A stretch of DNA of 64,000 nt, taken from NCBI GenBank assembly GCA_947496355.1, contig CANMCO010000001.1, forward strand, positions 124,001-188,000, read 5' to 3'. The notes beneath the pieces were generated by a model. The model was not told where the DNA came from. It searched no databases and saw only the letters and a list, made by a program, of their open reading frames with translations. The position numbers were made by a program, and so were the translations under genes. This stretch comes from an uncultured Aquimarina sp. (GTDB lineage: Bacteria > Bacteroidota > Bacteroidia > Flavobacteriales > Flavobacteriaceae). Shown in pieces: positions 35,976 through 45,985 of this stretch. How positions within the stretch are numbered: position 1 is the stretch's first letter; each line of letters begins with the position of its first letter.

Positions 35976-37745
35976 TTATAATTGTTTGTCAATTGATGCA
36001 ATAACTCTAGATGCTTTATCATAATCTTGTTGCATTGCCGAAGTTGAGGACGGTGTGTATCTTGCAAACTCACAGCTCTCTAAAAGCGCTATAAATTCTA
36101 TAGCTACAGCATCATCTACCTCACGTTCTTTCAATAATCGTTGTATTCGATCTTTACTCATTTCACTGGTCTGAATATGTAACTTGGCTTTTAAATAATT
36201 ATGTAAAGCTCGCTCCATGGCGATATAAAACTCTTTCTGATTCCCTAAATTTCGTTTAGCTTCAGATAAATATTTTCGTGCTAATTTATCTGCTTTACGA
36301 ACTCTATTTCCGCTCACGTCACCTAATCTTTCTTCTCGCTTTTTTCCAAAAAACAAAAATAAAGGAATAGCCAAAAGAGGAGCCGTAAGTGATACCCAAA
36401 ACGCAGTAGATTTAAAGAAATGACTTCTTTGAATTGGTTTCAGGTTTGCTTTTAACTTCAAGAATCTAAATTGATTTCCTGTTTGTGTAACTAGTTTTTT
36501 ATTAGTCCCCGTAGAAGTCGTTGTGGATATGGTATCTCCCCCATCTGGACCTGTTTTTACATTAATTATAATCTCATCAGATGTAATTCTTTTATAACTT
36601 TCTGTCTTAAGGTCAAAATATGAGAACGAAATTGAAGGAATAGGATACTTTCCTTTATACTGTGGCACCAAAGTGTAGCTGTCTGATATGTTCCCTCCCA
36701 TACCAGTAAGATTTGTTCTAACCCGCTCATTATGTTCGGGCTCGTATTGCTCTAAACCACTTGGCACAGTGAGTTTGGGTAAATCAAAAAGTTTTAAATT
36801 ACCATTACCCGAAACTAATACTTTTGCCTCCAGAGATTCTGTAGCGTCTAGTTCTTTTTTATTGGTAGTAACTCTAAAATCAAATGATCCAACCGCACCA
36901 GAAAAATCATCAGGTTTCCCTTGTTCTGGTAATGGTTTTACATTTATAGTTCTATTTCCAGCTGCAACCGTTTTATTAACTGTATTATATAATCTACCCC
37001 CAAAGATATCTCTTCGTTTTGTAGGAACATCTACCGCTATCGATAGTGTAAGAGGCTCTATATTTAATTTTCCTGTTTTTTGAGGATATAGTACGACTTT
37101 ACGAAGTACTGCAAAGCGATATGGTTCCCCTTTATACTCTCCATTTTGAGCGCCAGGCCTTCCTTTAATGTCAATTTCTTGACTCCAAAAATCTTGATAT
37201 TTTGGATAATCCAGCGGATTGTAATTACTCACGTTAATTCTTGGACTAACATATAATTTATATACCACCGTGATTGCCTCATTCAAATATGGGTTAACGT
37301 TTGAGACCTCTGCTACCAAATGTAGATTCTCGCTTGCTATAAAATCTGTGTCATTTCCATCTTTTGGTTTATCCACTGCACCGGTAACTTCCACTTTTAC
37401 TGGTAAGGTTTTATAAATCTGGCCGTCAATTTCTATTTTGGCCTGTTTAATTGTAAATTTTCCTCTTCCCTTGGGCTCCAGAAAATAACTAAAGGTTTTA
37501 GAATATGACCTTTTTCCGTTAATCCATGAATTGCTAATAGATTGATTTGGGCCACCAACAACGGTAAATCCCAGAAACGAAGGAGGCGTAAAATTATCTC
37601 CATCCTTATTCATTTCAAAATCTACCCGTAATCTTTCATTTACACCTAGCTTTTTCTTACTTACTTTGGCCTCAAACTTTACTTGTGCCAAAGCAAGCTG
37701 ACTTATGGTCAGAGATACTATTAGAAAAATTAGTTTTAGTTTCAT
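35976..37745 (-). CDS. batD: BatD (OT-type oxygen tolerance protein)
   Basis: 589 residues: Sec signal (MKLKLIFLIVSLTISQLALA), repeated beta domains of the BatD family (VKFEAKVSKKKLGVNERLRV, ENLHLVAEVSNVNPYLNEAI, FDFRVTTNKKELDATESLEA), one TM helix near 450 (AFWVSLTAPLLAIPLFLFFG) and a cytoplasmic helical tail of about 110 residues. Probably interacts through its periplasmic beta domains with the VWA proteins BatA/BatB. Typical length and order (batC upstream, batE downstream). Confidence 0.92.
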   Translation of the reverse strand: MKLKLIFLIVSLTISQLALAQVKFEAKVSKKKLGVNERLRVDFEMNKDGDNFTPPSFLGFTVVGGPNQSISNSWINGKRSYSKTFSYFLEPKGRGKFTIKQAKIEIDGQIYKTLPVKVEVTGAVDKPKDGNDTDFIASENLHLVAEVSNVNPYLNEAITVVYKLYVSPRINVSNYNPLDYPKYQDFWSQEIDIKGRPGAQNGEYKGEPYRFAVLRKVVLYPQKTGKLNIEPLTLSIAVDVPTKRRDIFGGRLYNTVNKTVAAGNRTINVKPLPEQGKPDDFSGAVGSFDFRVTTNKKELDATESLEAKVLVSGNGNLKLFDLPKLTVPSGLEQYEPEHNERVRTNLTGMGGNISDSYTLVPQYKGKYPIPSISFSYFDLKTESYKRITSDEIIINVKTGPDGGDTISTTTSTGTNKKLVTQTGNQFRFLKLKANLKPIQRSHFFKSTAFWVSLTAPLLAIPLFLFFGKKREERLGDVSGNRVRKADKLARKYLSEAKRNLGNQKEFYIAMERALHNYLKAKLHIQTSEMSKDRIQRLLKEREVDDAVAIEFIALLESCEFARYTPSSTSAMQQDYDKASRVIASIDKQL

Positions 37746-37797
37746 TTTTTATTCTATTTAGACTTATAAAGTGCCAGAAACCTTACTGTTTTTTATT

Positions 37798-38697
37798 TTA
37801 CCAGTCTTTATCTGTTCTTACTTTTGCACCTTGAGTCTTTTTTGCATTCATCTTATCTTGTACCTTCTTTTCTTCATTATTCATCGCTTCGAGTAGGCTT
37901 TTTACTTGCTGAGGAGATAATTGACCCTGTACTTGCTTTGGTTGTTGATCTTTTGGTTCGCCTTGATCAGCTTTATCTTTTTCCTCATCTCCCTTATCTT
38001 TTTTATCATCTTTAGGCTCCCCTTCATCTTTTTTCTCATCACCATCTTTGTTTTCATCCTCGCCCTTATTTCCTTCGTCTTCTCCCTTGTCTTTAGGGTC
38101 AGACTTATTTTCTCCATCATCACCTTTCTTTTCTTCCTTATCCTCTCCTTCTTTTTGATCCTGATTCTGGTCTTGATCTTTATTTTGATCTTCGTTATCC
38201 TGATTTTCGTCGTTTTGTTCCTGTTGCTGCTGTTCCAACATTTTCTTAGCTAAAGCTAGATTATAACGAGTTTCTTCGTCTTTGGGATTATTTCGAAGTG
38301 CATTTTTATAAGATTCTACTGCTTCCTTGTATTTTTTTTGCTCCATATGGGTGTTACCTTGATTATGGAACGCTTTATGTTTTTCTGTCTTTGTTGCCGT
38401 TTCTAATTTTGATGCTTCTGTATAACGTGTTGTTGCTTCATCATATTTTTCAGAATTGTAATATGCATTTGCCAGATTATATTTGGCTGTGGCGTCTTCT
38501 GAGTTTTTGGAAATCGCTTTTCTATATTCTCCTTCTGCCTTTGGGAAATTTCCATCATTTTTTAGAACGTTATTGGCTGTAGCCACAAAACGTTTTGCCT
38601 CTTTAATAGCTTCTTCAAGCTTTTCTTCTTGAGAAAAGGTTATTCCAAATTGGAAACACAATATGATAATTAAATAACGTCTCATTCTATTGTTCAT
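37798..38697 (-). CDS. batC: BatC: TPR protein with charged tail
   Basis: 299 residues. Signal MRRYLIIILCFQFGITFS from the second Met (38685); the first Met at 38697 overlaps the batB stop. Three TPRs (about 50-150: TAKYNLANAYYNSEKYDEAT, AFHNQGNTHMEQKKYKEAVE), then about 115 residues of Glu/Asp/Lys/Gln-only low complexity, then a short conserved end (LSPQQVKSLLEAMNNEEKKV). This is the BatC layout. The low-complexity DNA creates long open frames on the opposite strand that are not genes. Confidence 0.88.
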   Translation of the reverse strand: MNNRMRRYLIIILCFQFGITFSQEEKLEEAIKEAKRFVATANNVLKNDGNFPKAEGEYRKAISKNSEDATAKYNLANAYYNSEKYDEATTRYTEASKLETATKTEKHKAFHNQGNTHMEQKKYKEAVESYKNALRNNPKDEETRYNLALAKKMLEQQQQEQNDENQDNEDQNKDQDQNQDQKEGEDKEEKKGDDGENKSDPKDKGEDEGNKGEDENKDGDEKKDEGEPKDDKKDKGDEEKDKADQGEPKDQQPKQVQGQLSPQQVKSLLEAMNNEEKKVQDKMNAKKTQGAKVRTDKDW

Positions 38698-39721
38698 TAA
38701 ACAGATTTAGTTTTCTGACCCAAGATGTTTTTCGTTCTAATAAGAAAATATCTAAAAATAACAATAACAATCCTGCTCCTAGAAACCATTGGAATTGATC
38801 TTTGAAATCTGCAAATTGCTTGGCTTCAAATTCCTTTTTATCCATATTCTTTAAAATGGTAGTTACCTCGTCTACAACAACACTTGTATTTTTACCATCA
38901 ATGTATGTGCCATTTGCTTCATTGGCAATTTCCTGCAATGTTGTCGTGTTTAACTTGGTAATAACCGTACTTCCTTGATTATTTTTCTTGTAGCTCTGTA
39001 CGATTCCGTTTCTTTTAATTGGGATTGGTGCTCCTTTTTCGGATCCTACTCCAATGGTAAAGATCTTGATCCCCTCTTTGGCCGCTTCTTCTGCTATGAT
39101 TTTTGTATTGCCCTCATGATCTTCACCATCACTTACTATAAACAAGACTCTATTGGTTTGTTCTTCATCATTATAATAGGTTTTCGCCAATTCTATAGCT
39201 TCGTAAATGGCCGTCCCTTGTGAAGAAAGCATATCAGTATTCATGGACTGCAAAAACATCTTTCCCGAAGCATAATCTGTAGTGATTGGTAACTGCGGAA
39301 AAGCACTGGCTGCATAGGCAATAATACCTATCCTATCACTTGCCAGATTATTAATAATCTGTGTGATTAATTGCTTTGACTTTTCTAATCTGTTAGGAGC
39401 AATATCTTCTGCCAGCATACTTTTAGATACATCAATTGCAAAAACCACATCTACTCCTTCGCGTTTTACGGTTTCAAGCTTTGTTCCAATTTTAGGATTA
39501 ACAAGTGCCATAACAAAACAAGCTAAAGCCAAGCTAATCACAATTATTTTTAAAATAGATTTAAAAATTGATTGATTAGGGCTTAATTTTTTAAACAATG
39601 CAGCATCTGCAAATCTCTTCTGGGTAGTTTTTTTCCATACCAATACACCTAGGAATAACAGAATTAGTATTGGGATTACCAATAACAGCCAGAAATATAT
39701 TTTTTCTTCTAATAAGTACAT
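38687..39721 (-). CDS. batB: BatB: VWA-domain membrane protein
   Basis: 344 residues from MYLLEEKIYFWLLLVIPILI (16 upstream codons rejected). Two N-terminal TM helices, VWA domain with metal site DVSKSML, SDGEDHEG and TTDYASGKMFL, and a C-terminal TM helix (FLGAGLLLLFLDIFLL). VWA domains bind protein partners through a metal-ion-dependent adhesion site, all residues of which are present. Sits between the flavodoxin-like gene and batC. Confidence 0.92.
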   Translation of the reverse strand: MYLLEEKIYFWLLLVIPILILLFLGVLVWKKTTQKRFADAALFKKLSPNQSIFKSILKIIVISLALACFVMALVNPKIGTKLETVKREGVDVVFAIDVSKSMLAEDIAPNRLEKSKQLITQIINNLASDRIGIIAYAASAFPQLPITTDYASGKMFLQSMNTDMLSSQGTAIYEAIELAKTYYNDEEQTNRVLFIVSDGEDHEGNTKIIAEEAAKEGIKIFTIGVGSEKGAPIPIKRNGIVQSYKKNNQGSTVITKLNTTTLQEIANEANGTYIDGKNTSVVVDEVTTILKNMDKKEFEAKQFADFKDQFQWFLGAGLLLLFLDIFLLERKTSWVRKLNLFNEQ

Positions 39722-39787
39722 TTTCTTTATACTAAAATCTAAGTCTATAAAATAAATACACATCAACACGCTAAGTGTGACAGTTTA

Positions 39788-40294
39788 TTATTTAATTTTT
39801 AATGCAAAAGCATCTATTTTTTCTTTTACTTCTTTTGGGAGTTCTTTAGCTTTAACCCAGGCATGTATATCTCCCAAATAATTCATTCCAAGGTACGTCG
39901 CGCTTCTTGAAAATGGTAAATTAAACTCTGCAGGCCGATCATTATCATTACTACAACTTAACATTGCCATATTTTTTCCTCTTAGCCTTCGCCCATAGTC
40001 CTTTTCCTCATAAAGGAAATCGGAAATCCTATCTAAAAAAGTCTTCATCATCCCACTCATGGTATACCAATACACTGGAGTAGCAAAAACTATAGTCTCA
40101 TAATTTTGTACGATCCCTTTGAATAAAAAATTAAAATCGTCGTGTTTATTTTTAAAATCATAATCAAAATGACCTATATCTTTTTTGTTTAGATCCACAA
40201 TTTCAAAGCCTGTAATATCCTTTAAATACGATACTACTTTGTGTGTATCTCCATTGCTTCTAGAGCTTCCTAATATGATTATTCCTTTATTCAA
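39788..40294 (-). CDS. NAD(P)H-dependent / flavodoxin-fold oxidoreductase inside the Bat operon
   Basis: 168 residues. FMN phosphate loop GSSRSNGDTHKVV at residues 9-21 and ATPVYWYTMSGMMKTFLDR, the NADPH-dependent FMN reductase / flavodoxin_2 pattern. Its ATG is 3 bases after the batA stop, and the batB start lies 66 bases beyond its own stop, so it is embedded in the operon. Might support the redox role suggested by the aerotolerance name, or be a passenger gene. Substrate unknown. Confidence 0.88.
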   Translation of the reverse strand: MNKGIIILGSSRSNGDTHKVVSYLKDITGFEIVDLNKKDIGHFDYDFKNKHDDFNFLFKGIVQNYETIVFATPVYWYTMSGMMKTFLDRISDFLYEEKDYGRRLRGKNMAMLSCSNDNDRPAEFNLPFSRSATYLGMNYLGDIHAWVKAKELPKEVKEKIDAFALKIK

Positions 40295-40297
40295 CTG

Positions 40298-41302
40298 TTA
40301 TATAAAACTTTTAAAAATGGTGTACCTCAACAAAAATTCTACAAAAATCAATAATCCAGCCAATAATACTAATGATCTGAATTTTTCTTCATAATTATAG
40401 AATTTGAATTCTTCGATATCTGTCTTTTCTAATTTATCAATTTCCTGATAAATCTGTTCTAATTTTTTGTTATTTGTCGCCCTAAAATATTTACCACCCG
40501 TGGCTTTCGCTATTTCTTTTAATAAACCCTCGTCAAATTCTACTTCTCTCATTCCATATTGAAAAGTACCGTTTGGTAAAAGTGCCACCGGTGTTAATGC
40601 CATACCATTAGTTCCTATACCTATAGTATATGTTTTTATACCATACTCAACTGCCAATTCTGAAGCAATCTTAGGGTCGATAAAACCTGCATTATTAGAA
40701 CCATCTGTAAGTAATATGATCACTTTACTTTTAGCTTTGCTATCTTTTAATCGATTTACCGATGTTGCAAGACCCATACCAATAGCGGTACCTCCTTCTA
40801 AAACATTACCATATTTTATATCCTTCATACTACTCAAGACAATTGCTTTGTCACTTGTAATAGGTGTTTTGGTAAAGCTTTCTCCCGCATAAACTACCAA
40901 CCCAATACGATCGTTTGGTCTATCCTTTATAAACCCAGCAGCTACTTTTTTCAATGCCTCTAATCTATTTGGTCTAAGATCTTTAGTCAACATACTAAGG
41001 GATGCATCAATAGCCATAACAATATCTATTCCTCTAGTGGTTTTAGTTTTGGTAGATACATCTACTGTTCTTGGTCTTGCCATGGCAGTTATTATTAATG
41101 CCATAGCAAATAACCGCAATACAAATAGTAATGGTTTTAGCTTAGTCAACCAACTTCCTGAAATCTTAAATCCTTTGATACTGGATATCTTTAATTCTGC
41201 TTGCTGCTTATTACGTTTCCAGATAAACCAAGCTATCGCCAGTGGAAGTATTAAAAACAACCAGAAAAACTGTGGGTTCTCAAATGTGAAGTTTTCAAAC
41301 AT
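40298..41302 (-). CDS. batA: BatA: VWA-domain membrane protein
   Basis: 334 residues: BatA N-terminal domain with two TM helices (FFWLFLILPLAIAWFIW and LLFVLRLFAMALIITAMA), the conserved RPRTVD turn, VWA domain with AIDASLSML (DxSxS metal site) and LLTDGSNNAG, and a C-terminal TM helix. Two bases separate it from the upstream BatD-like gene. Confidence 0.92.
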   Translation of the reverse strand: MFENFTFENPQFFWLFLILPLAIAWFIWKRNKQQAELKISSIKGFKISGSWLTKLKPLLFVLRLFAMALIITAMARPRTVDVSTKTKTTRGIDIVMAIDASLSMLTKDLRPNRLEALKKVAAGFIKDRPNDRIGLVVYAGESFTKTPITSDKAIVLSSMKDIKYGNVLEGGTAIGMGLATSVNRLKDSKAKSKVIILLTDGSNNAGFIDPKIASELAVEYGIKTYTIGIGTNGMALTPVALLPNGTFQYGMREVEFDEGLLKEIAKATGGKYFRATNNKKLEQIYQEIDKLEKTDIEEFKFYNYEEKFRSLVLLAGLLIFVEFLLRYTIFKSFI

Positions 41303-41304
41303 CG

Positions 41305-42963
41305 TTATTTGGCCTTTTTAAGTTCAACAGAATTAATAATGCGTTGTGCAACATCTTTGGCATAACGGTCTTCAATATCGTAAATGACCGTAATTTGCTG
41401 AAAACCTCCATTTTCTGCAAAATTAAGGATCACATATTCGCTCTTCTTATCATATTTATCTATAGGGTTTTTCACGTCAAAATTTCCAAAGACCTTAATC
41501 CCTTTTGCACCTTCAAGGGTTTGATATTCTTCGTCTTTAACTGTAATATTTTTTGCGCCTTGTCCCTCTAGAAACCCTACTACTCCTTCTACTGCTTTGT
41601 TAAGATCTACTTGTGTTTGTTGTTGATAAGACATCGTGGTCACTACAACATAAAAATTGCCCAGAACACTGCCATACGCAAAAGTTTCATTTCCTTTAAG
41701 GATCTGTTTTTGTTGTTCTGTAAGTTCAAAGTTATTACGAATCAACACTTTTGGGGTTGATATTGTAACTGGTGGAGTACCATAGGCACTGGAGATCCAT
41801 TCTGCCTCTGCTAATTCTTTGGTTGGATGCCCAAGCAATGTGTCTTTTACTATATCGTATCCTTTTACTGCTATAAAAACAATAAGCGTAATGGCTATTA
41901 CAGAAATTCCTGCAAGACTACCTAATATAATTTTCTTTCTTCGTTTTTTCTCGGCAACGGTTCTTCTATATTCCTCATCGGCAAGCAATTCTTCTTCTGT
42001 TGGTTCTGGAATAGCTTCTTTTGTTTCGTTTATGACACGTTCAATAACATTTCTATCTGCCTTTGCAGTCCCAATATCGGGTTTGGACCTCGCAAACTTG
42101 GCCATATCGGCAGTTTTTAGCACACTTTTAAGCTCTTCGATAGTACGCTTGTCAAGATGTAATGCTCCCGATTTTATCTCCTCATCAAGACGTATAATTA
42201 ATTCATCTGTTGTGCTTTCTAGTGCATGATCATACACTTCTTCGTCTATATATCTACGTGCAGTTTCACTTAATTGCGAATAGTATTCTTTATGCGAATC
42301 TTTTTCTAATAAATGAGACTCATCTATGCGCTGAAGAGCAAGCATCGCTTTTTCATATGGTGGCAACTCATCTTCTTTAGCTTCTTTTCGTTTTTTTCTT
42401 CTGAAAACAAAAAATGCAATGGCTCCTAAAATTAATAGAGGAATGAGTATCCATAATATATATTTCTTCCAATTAGAAAATGATGCGTCTACATCAACCA
42501 TTGGTTTAATCCCAAACATTTTTTGTTTAGTGGTATCTACCAATACATCTCTAACTTCAACTTTAAGTGAATCTGTAAAAAACACCTTATCACCAATCAT
42601 TACCTTTTGTCTTGGGATCGTATAGTATCCAGAATCAAATTGTGTTAACGCATATTCTTTGGTAAGACCAAGTTGTTTACCATTTTTAGCCGTATCAATT
42701 TTATAAGATTCTATTACCTCTAGTGGTGTAAACGTTTGTCCTTCTGGGAAAACAACAATTTGAGTAGAATCTGCTTCCACCTTCATTTTATATCGTAATG
42801 CTGAACCTATTTTGATCGAAGTTGAATCAATCGTTGCAGAGACCTGGGCAAAGCCAATTTCAGTTACAAGGAACATGAAGGATATTAATAACATCCCCAT
42901 AACACCTTGTCTAGTGGGAATAGAGTTTCTTATTTTTATACTTCGTAAATCGTAAATCGTCAT
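41305..42963 (-). CDS. BatD-like N-terminal protein with second membrane segment and C-terminal domain
   Basis: 552 residues. Signal region up to about 40 (MGMLLISFMFLVTEIGFAQ), a beta-rich oxygen-tolerance-like domain (VSATIDSTSIKIGSALRYKM), TM helix near 165-185, a cytoplasmic helical domain (about 195-320), a second TM near 345-368, and an extra C-terminal alpha/beta domain of about 180 residues (TKELAEAEWISSAYGTPPVT ... VAQRIINSVELKK). It occupies the slot between DUF58 and batA usual for a short BatD-type protein. The extra second half is not one I recognise. Confidence 0.75.
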   Translation of the reverse strand: MTIYDLRSIKIRNSIPTRQGVMGMLLISFMFLVTEIGFAQVSATIDSTSIKIGSALRYKMKVEADSTQIVVFPEGQTFTPLEVIESYKIDTAKNGKQLGLTKEYALTQFDSGYYTIPRQKVMIGDKVFFTDSLKVEVRDVLVDTTKQKMFGIKPMVDVDASFSNWKKYILWILIPLLILGAIAFFVFRRKKRKEAKEDELPPYEKAMLALQRIDESHLLEKDSHKEYYSQLSETARRYIDEEVYDHALESTTDELIIRLDEEIKSGALHLDKRTIEELKSVLKTADMAKFARSKPDIGTAKADRNVIERVINETKEAIPEPTEEELLADEEYRRTVAEKKRRKKIILGSLAGISVIAITLIVFIAVKGYDIVKDTLLGHPTKELAEAEWISSAYGTPPVTISTPKVLIRNNFELTEQQKQILKGNETFAYGSVLGNFYVVVTTMSYQQQTQVDLNKAVEGVVGFLEGQGAKNITVKDEEYQTLEGAKGIKVFGNFDVKNPIDKYDKKSEYVILNFAENGGFQQITVIYDIEDRYAKDVAQRIINSVELKKAK

Positions 42964-42969
42964 TTTTGG

Positions 42970-43836
42970 TTATCCTCTTCTTTTAAAATAGCCTAATAAT
43001 TTTTTTACATAGCTTTCATCAACCCTGCTGCTTAATGAACCAGCACCACTTCTGTTAAAACTATCTCTAAAATAATCTACTCGTTCCTGATAATACTTAC
43101 TATAGTTAGAACGAATTTTTTTAGAACCTGTATTTACCAATAACAATTCTCCGGTTTCTTCATCTTCCATCTGTACCATCCCCAGGTTTGGGATTTCCTC
43201 TTCTCTTCTATCATATACTCTAATCCCTGTAACATCATGTTTACCCCCAACGATCTTAAGAGTTTGTTGATAATCATCTGCTACAAAGTCTGAAAGCATA
43301 AAGACAATAGCTTTCTTTTTCATCACATTAGATAGAAACTTTAATGCCTCTGTAATATCCGTATTTTTACTTTTAGGCTCAAACTCCAAAAGTTCTCTAA
43401 TGATCCTTAATACATGAGATCTTCCTTTTTTTGGAGGAATAAATAATTCTATCTTGTCTGTAAATAGAATCAAACCAATCTTATCGTTATTTTGAGTTGC
43501 TGAAAAGGCTAAAGTGGCAGCAATTTCTGTAATAATTTCTTTTTTGAATTGTTGCTGTGTTCCAAACATTTGAGACCCCGAAACGTCTACCATTAACATC
43601 ATGGTAAGTTCCCTTTCTTCTTCAAAAACCTTTATGTAGGGTTCGTTGTATCTAGCAGTTACATTCCAATCTATACTACGAACGTCATCACCAAATTGAT
43701 ACTGGCGTACTTCACTAAAGGTCATACCACGACCTTTGAATGTAGAATGATATTCTCCACCAAAGATATGGTCACTTAAGCGACGTGTCTTGATTTCAAT
43801 TTTTCTAACTTTCTTCAGTAACTCCTTAGTATCCAT
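42970..43836 (-). CDS. DUF58 domain protein (MoxR-associated)
   Basis: 288 residues, cytoplasmic. DUF58 signature RGMTFSEVRQYQFGDDVRSI then DWNVTARYNEPYIKVFEEER, and VWA-like VDVSGSQMFG. DUF58 proteins are the usual partners of MoxR ATPases. Second gene of the Bat operon. Confidence 0.93.
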   Translation of the reverse strand: MDTKELLKKVRKIEIKTRRLSDHIFGGEYHSTFKGRGMTFSEVRQYQFGDDVRSIDWNVTARYNEPYIKVFEEERELTMMLMVDVSGSQMFGTQQQFKKEIITEIAATLAFSATQNNDKIGLILFTDKIELFIPPKKGRSHVLRIIRELLEFEPKSKNTDITEALKFLSNVMKKKAIVFMLSDFVADDYQQTLKIVGGKHDVTGIRVYDRREEEIPNLGMVQMEDEETGELLLVNTGSKKIRSNYSKYYQERVDYFRDSFNRSGAGSLSSRVDESYVKKLLGYFKRRG

Positions 43837-43900
43837 AATCTTGTTTCATGTTATTCACTTTGTGAATGCCTCAGGTTTTAAAACTTAAACCAATGAACCA

Positions 43901-44902
43901 CTATGGCACTTCAATCTCATTTACAATCTTATTGATTATATCCTCTGAGGTTACATTTTCAGCTTCGGCCTCATAAGTGATCCCTATACGATGGCGCAAT
44001 ACATCATGTACTATAGCTCGCACATCTTCAGGGATTACATATCCTCTTCTCTTTATAAATGCATAACATTTGGCAGCTGTAGCCAAGTTAATACTACCAC
44101 GTGGTGATGCTCCAAAATTGATTAATGGTTTTAACTCTTCTAAACCATACTTTTCTGGATAACGAGTCGCAAAAACAATATCTAGAATATATTTTTCGAT
44201 CTTTTCATCCATATATACTTCTCGAACTGCCTTTTGAGCATTAAGAATCTGTTCTATAGAAACAACAGGGTTTACTTTTTCAAAAGATCCTTTAAGATTA
44301 GCGCGTACAATTAACTGTTCCTCATCTAGTTTTGGGTAATCGATAACTGTTTTTAACATAAAACGGTCAACCTGGGCTTCTGGCAACGGATACGTCCCTT
44401 CCTGTTCTACCGGATTCTGAGTTGCCATTACCAAAAATGGTTTATCCAAAATAAATGTTTCATCGCCAATGGTAACTTGTTTCTCCTGCATTGCCTCTAA
44501 TAAAGCACTTTGTACTTTTGCTGGAGCACGGTTAATCTCATCTGCCAGTACGAAGTTGGCAAAAATTGGTCCTTTTTTAATAGAAAAGTCATTTTCTTTC
44601 ATATTAAAAATCAAGGTTCCAACCACATCTGCAGGTAACAAATCTGGCGTAAACTGAATACGGCTAAAACTTGCGTGAACCGCTTTGGATAGTGTGTTAA
44701 TAGCCAAAGTTTTTGCTAATCCCGGAACACCTTCGAGCAAGATATGCCCTTGACCCAATAATCCAATAAGTAGGCGCTCTACCATATGTTTCTGACCCAC
44801 AATTACCTTGTTCATTTCTAAAGTAAGTAAATCTACAAATGCAGATTCTTTCTCTATTTTCTGGTTGATTGAAGCGATATCAATAGAACTATTTTCTTCC
44901 AT
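43901..44902 (-). CDS. MoxR family AAA+ ATPase
   Basis: 333 residues: Walker A EGVPGLAKT (57-65), RIQFTPDLLPADVVGT, Walker B VLADEINRAPAKVQSALLEA, sensor ATQNPVEQEGTYPLPEAQVD. MoxR ATPases act as chaperone-like motors on VWA-containing partners; here the partners would be DUF58, BatA and BatB. First gene of the nine-gene operon running to 35216. Confidence 0.95.
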   Translation of the reverse strand: MEENSSIDIASINQKIEKESAFVDLLTLEMNKVIVGQKHMVERLLIGLLGQGHILLEGVPGLAKTLAINTLSKAVHASFSRIQFTPDLLPADVVGTLIFNMKENDFSIKKGPIFANFVLADEINRAPAKVQSALLEAMQEKQVTIGDETFILDKPFLVMATQNPVEQEGTYPLPEAQVDRFMLKTVIDYPKLDEEQLIVRANLKGSFEKVNPVVSIEQILNAQKAVREVYMDEKIEKYILDIVFATRYPEKYGLEELKPLINFGASPRGSINLATAAKCYAFIKRRGYVIPEDVRAIVHDVLRHRIGITYEAEAENVTSEDIINKIVNEIEVP

Positions 44903-45156
44903 CTATTTTATTTTTTAAAGGCGTGAATTTAATATTCCTAATCCAACATTGCAAATTGTCGAAATAATTTTCGTCCTCTTGTTAATTCTTGGTTAAATGT
45001 ACTTCATTAAACCAAAGTAATACTCAAATTTTAAAGTATATTTAGACCACTTTTACAAAAAATTGGACATACAAATCTTCATCATTTTCATGATGAGTTT
45101 ATCAAAAGACGTATCACTTCTGGCGGTGTTGCAAATTTTTATAATAATAAATCTAA

Positions 45157-45909
45157 ATGAAGACAGCATTAATTACTGGGGCCACTAGCGGAATTGGAAA
45201 ATCTACTGCAATAGAATTGGCAAAACATAACATAAACTTAATCTTGTGCGGAAGAAGACAAGAACGATTAGATGCATTGCAAAAAGAATTAAGTAACTCT
45301 GTAAATGTGTATACCCTTTGTTTTGATGTGCGTAGTAAGGAAGATGTATTTAACAGTATAGAAAACCTACCCAAGCAATTTGCTAAAATTGATATTTTGA
45401 TTAATAATGCTGGAAATGCTCATGGTTTGGATCCAATTCAGACGGGAGATCTAGATGACTGGGATGCTATGATTGATATTAATGTAAAAGGCCTGTTGTA
45501 TGTTTCTAAGGCTGTAATTCCTAAAATGATTACACAGCAATCTGGTCATATTATTAATATTGGTTCTATCGCGGGTAAAGAAGTCTATCCTAATGGAAAT
45601 GTATATTGCGCAAGTAAGCATGCTGTGGACGCCATTAATAAGGGTATGCAAGTTGATCTTAATCAATACGGAATTAAAGTGGGCGCAATCAATCCTGGGT
45701 TAGTCGAAACAGAATTTAGTAAAGTACGTTTCAAAAATGATGATGAGCGAGCAAATAATGCTTATAAAGGTCTTAATCCATTAACACCAGAAGACATCGC
45801 AGATATTATTGCGTTTGTATTAACCAGGCCTTATCATGTAAATATTGCTGATCTTATTGTATTTCCTACCGCACAAGCTAGTAGCACTGTAGTAAACAGA
45901 AGTTTATAA
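45157..45909 (+). CDS. Short-chain dehydrogenase/reductase (YdfG-like)
   Basis: 250 residues. Cofactor loop TGATSGIG (7-14), NNAG (83-86), catalytic Ser137, Tyr150, Lys154 (YCASK). RR at 33-34 favours NADP. Related to serine/3-hydroxy acid dehydrogenases. Single gene. Confidence 0.93.
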   Translation: MKTALITGATSGIGKSTAIELAKHNINLILCGRRQERLDALQKELSNSVNVYTLCFDVRSKEDVFNSIENLPKQFAKIDILINNAGNAHGLDPIQTGDLDDWDAMIDINVKGLLYVSKAVIPKMITQQSGHIINIGSIAGKEVYPNGNVYCASKHAVDAINKGMQVDLNQYGIKVGAINPGLVETEFSKVRFKNDDERANNAYKGLNPLTPEDIADIIAFVLTRPYHVNIADLIVFPTAQASSTVVNRSL

Positions 45910-45985
45910 TTTTTTTCCAAAAAAAAATTCCAAAAGTGTAATATTTTCTAAAATCTTGTAACTAAGTTAATAGACACTATAAACA

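Noticed and set aside
37824..38253. Long plus-strand open frames rich in Phe/Leu/Ile opposite batC
   Set aside because: They are the complement of the Glu/Asp/Lys low-complexity stretch of batC; no start context, and the minus-strand gene is clearly real.
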